A DNA stretch of 35,666 nt, taken from the IMG/VR virus record IMGVR_UViG_3300047409_000413, positions 1-35,666 of that record; one strand, given 5' to 3'. Positions 34,626-35,666 of this stretch are shown in pieces. Numbering within the stretch: position 1 is the first letter of the stretch; each line of letters opens with the position of its first letter. The notes under the pieces were generated by a model. That model had not been told where the DNA came from, searched no databases, and saw only the letters and a program-made list of their open reading frames with translations. Source of the DNA: a virus. Both the position numbers and the translations under genes were made by a program.

Positions 34626-35461
34626 TTAACCTAAAAACCGCGATTCCAACACCGGTAAAACTACTCACGCACTGGATGGGATGGCATGGTCAGCCCAGCC
34701 GAGTAAATCATGTCACCCGCTACCGCTCTGTAGATCCTTGGGCCATCGACGCCCAATTAGACGCCATGCAAGCGGTAGGAATAGACGGCGCCATTGCTAC
34801 CTGGCAGGGTCCGACAGTAAATCCGTACTTGCATCAAGCGACGATTGGACTCTGTGAACGGCTCGGCCGCCGGCAAATGCTATTCGCGCTCTTGTTGGAC
34901 CCGTGGATTGCAAAAGGGCAACCCAATCCAACCCAAGTGGCGACCGCGGCACTGCAGCACCCAGACACAGTCGAGATGCTGGCGTCTTCGGCCTACCTTC
35001 CAGAGAAGTACGTCTTAGAATTTGACCTCGCCAGCGCTGGCGTGAACGTCCCTCAACTGGTCGCAGCCTTTCCAAAGTCGCCTATCATTTCAAAACATAG
35101 TGGCTATTCCTGGCCGGAGATCTCGAGCACCATGGCAATACTCGCAGCAGATAATGCCAACCCCGCAATGAAGATTCCCGGAGTCATCCTACAGTTCTTT
35201 GACGGAGGTCAACCCTTGCCGGCGGGGAGCTTTACCAACGCACCACTGTGGAATGGAAACCGGGACTACAACACAAGCGTATGGGGTGGGTCGCCAGCAA
35301 GAATGATTGAGCACCAGGCGGGAAATATCTTTCTGGATAGTGCGGCGCTAGTCCCGAAGTCTGCGCCTTACGCTGCTGTGGTGACTTGGAACGATTACGA
35401 GGAAGGCACGGCAATTGAGCCGTTTTGTTCGATGATTTCCGGAATCAGGATTGGGAAGTGA
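34622..35461 (+). CDS. GH71/GH99-like TIM-barrel glycoside hydrolase
   Basis: The protein is 279 residues from the ATG at 34622, which has GGGAGC upstream and overlaps the lipoprotein stop; the frame is open further upstream but only across other genes. Segments THWMGWHGQPSRVNHV, VGIDGAIATWQGPTVN, YVLEFDLASAGVN and the C-terminal VVTWNDYEEGTAIEP are in the style of GH71/GH99-type enzymes, which act on alpha-glucans or mannans. It has no signal peptide. In a phage it might break down a host capsule or exopolysaccharide or trim glycans. The family call is moderately supported; the substrate is unknown. Confidence 0.55.
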   Translation: MINLKTAIPTPVKLLTHWMGWHGQPSRVNHVTRYRSVDPWAIDAQLDAMQAVGIDGAIATWQGPTVNPYLHQATIGLCERLGRRQMLFALLLDPWIAKGQPNPTQVATAALQHPDTVEMLASSAYLPEKYVLEFDLASAGVNVPQLVAAFPKSPIISKHSGYSWPEISSTMAILAADNANPAMKIPGVILQFFDGGQPLPAGSFTNAPLWNGNRDYNTSVWGGSPARMIEHQAGNIFLDSAALVPKSAPYAAVVTWNDYEEGTAIEPFCSMISGIRIGK

Positions 35462-35666
35462 AAGAGCAACTGATCGTTCGCCAGATCCTCGAGGGGCTAG
35501 CCGCGAATCGCATATTCGCTTTCCGCCTGGGGAGCGGAGCGTTTTTCGGGGAATCAGAGAAAGGGAAGCGCTGGAAGTTCCAGTCTCACAGCTTAGGACC
35601 AGGCACCGCTGACATCTTTGCCCTGATCCGCCCAGCAAATGCTGCAAACGGAAGTGGGCTGCGATG
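35458..35666 (+). CDS. VRR-NUC-type nuclease, N-terminal part (truncated by window edge)
   Basis: The frame opens at a GTG at 35458 overlapping the preceding stop and runs to the window end, about 69 residues. It reads KEQLIVRQILEGLAANRIFA, then FRLGSGAFFGESEKGKRWKF and LGPGTADIFALIRP. The G-x-x-D segment after a helix is the VRR-NUC pattern (PD-(D/E)xK fold), where Asp of GTADIF is an active-site residue. The E-x-K part would be downstream. Such proteins are common in phage replication/recombination regions. Confidence 0.6.
   Translation, partial: MKEQLIVRQILEGLAANRIFAFRLGSGAFFGESEKGKRWKFQSHSLGPGTADIFALIRPANAANGSGLR

Noticed and set aside
1-35666. tRNA genes
   Set aside because: No cloverleaf with a T-arm consensus was recognised in gaps on either strand; a covariance search would be needed to exclude them fully.

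Overview
This window reads as part of a tailed double-stranded DNA bacteriophage genome (virus or prophage). It carries portal, terminase, endolysin, tail-fibre-like, recombination and DNA-methylation genes. Neither genome end is visible: the portal gene runs off the left edge and a nuclease gene runs off the right edge. No integrase, capsid, tail-tube or polymerase gene is in view, so the lifestyle is undetermined. The host is probably a Gram-negative soil bacterium, most likely Acidobacteriota (Terriglobia). That is an inference from the style of the secreted proteins: tandem bacterial Ig-like domains of the 'ATGTYSDGS' type and signal peptides cleaved before Gln. No database search was possible.

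Layout. Two gene blocks diverge from a control region at about 24.87-25.17 kb. The leftward block (minus strand, 24.9 kb down to 1) is read in this order: a zinc-finger gene, a Sak4/RecA-like ATPase, an endonuclease VII, a small XRE-type regulator with its own promoter and palindromic operator, a run of very small coupled genes (22.4-19.6 kb), two giant secreted fibre-like proteins plus a small secreted one (19.6-10.6 kb), membrane, lipoprotein and endolysin lysis genes (10.6-8.2 kb), a small-terminase candidate and the ATPase half of the large terminase (8.2-7.1 kb), a cassette with two methyltransferases, a glycosyltransferase and a GDP-mannose 3,5-epimerase-like enzyme (7.1-4.0 kb), a cluster of small basic or accessory genes (4.0-1.6 kb), the nuclease half of the large terminase (1.55-0.47 kb), and the portal.

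The rightward block (plus strand, 24.9 to 35.7 kb) begins with a small zinc-ribbon gene and a putative replication initiator that contains iteron-like repeats. It continues with an HNH nuclease, a repeat protein of DUF7666 type, four DNA methyltransferases (two cytosine-type, two tandem D12 adenine-type), many small zinc-ribbon or hypothetical genes, a lipoprotein, a GH71/GH99-like glycoside hydrolase and a truncated VRR-NUC nuclease. Genes are tightly packed, mostly with ATGA/GTGA/TAATG stop-start overlaps. No stretch over 300 bases lacks a gene; the largest gaps (about 100-130 bases) hold promoters, hairpins or repeats.

Most unusual points: (1) the large terminase is divided at its domain linker into two separately translatable genes about 5.5 kb apart, with a sugar/methyltransferase cassette between them; (2) four small proteins in the late cluster share an A-[FI]-Y-G C-terminal motif; (3) GTTAGC elements occur as inverted repeats at the initiator promoter and as 10-bp-phased direct repeats inside the initiator gene, like a lambda- or iteron-type origin; (4) the fibre-like proteins carry Sec signal peptides and a cysteine pair in every Ig-like domain; (5) a Tad2/DUF2829-like protein may be an anti-Thoeris factor.
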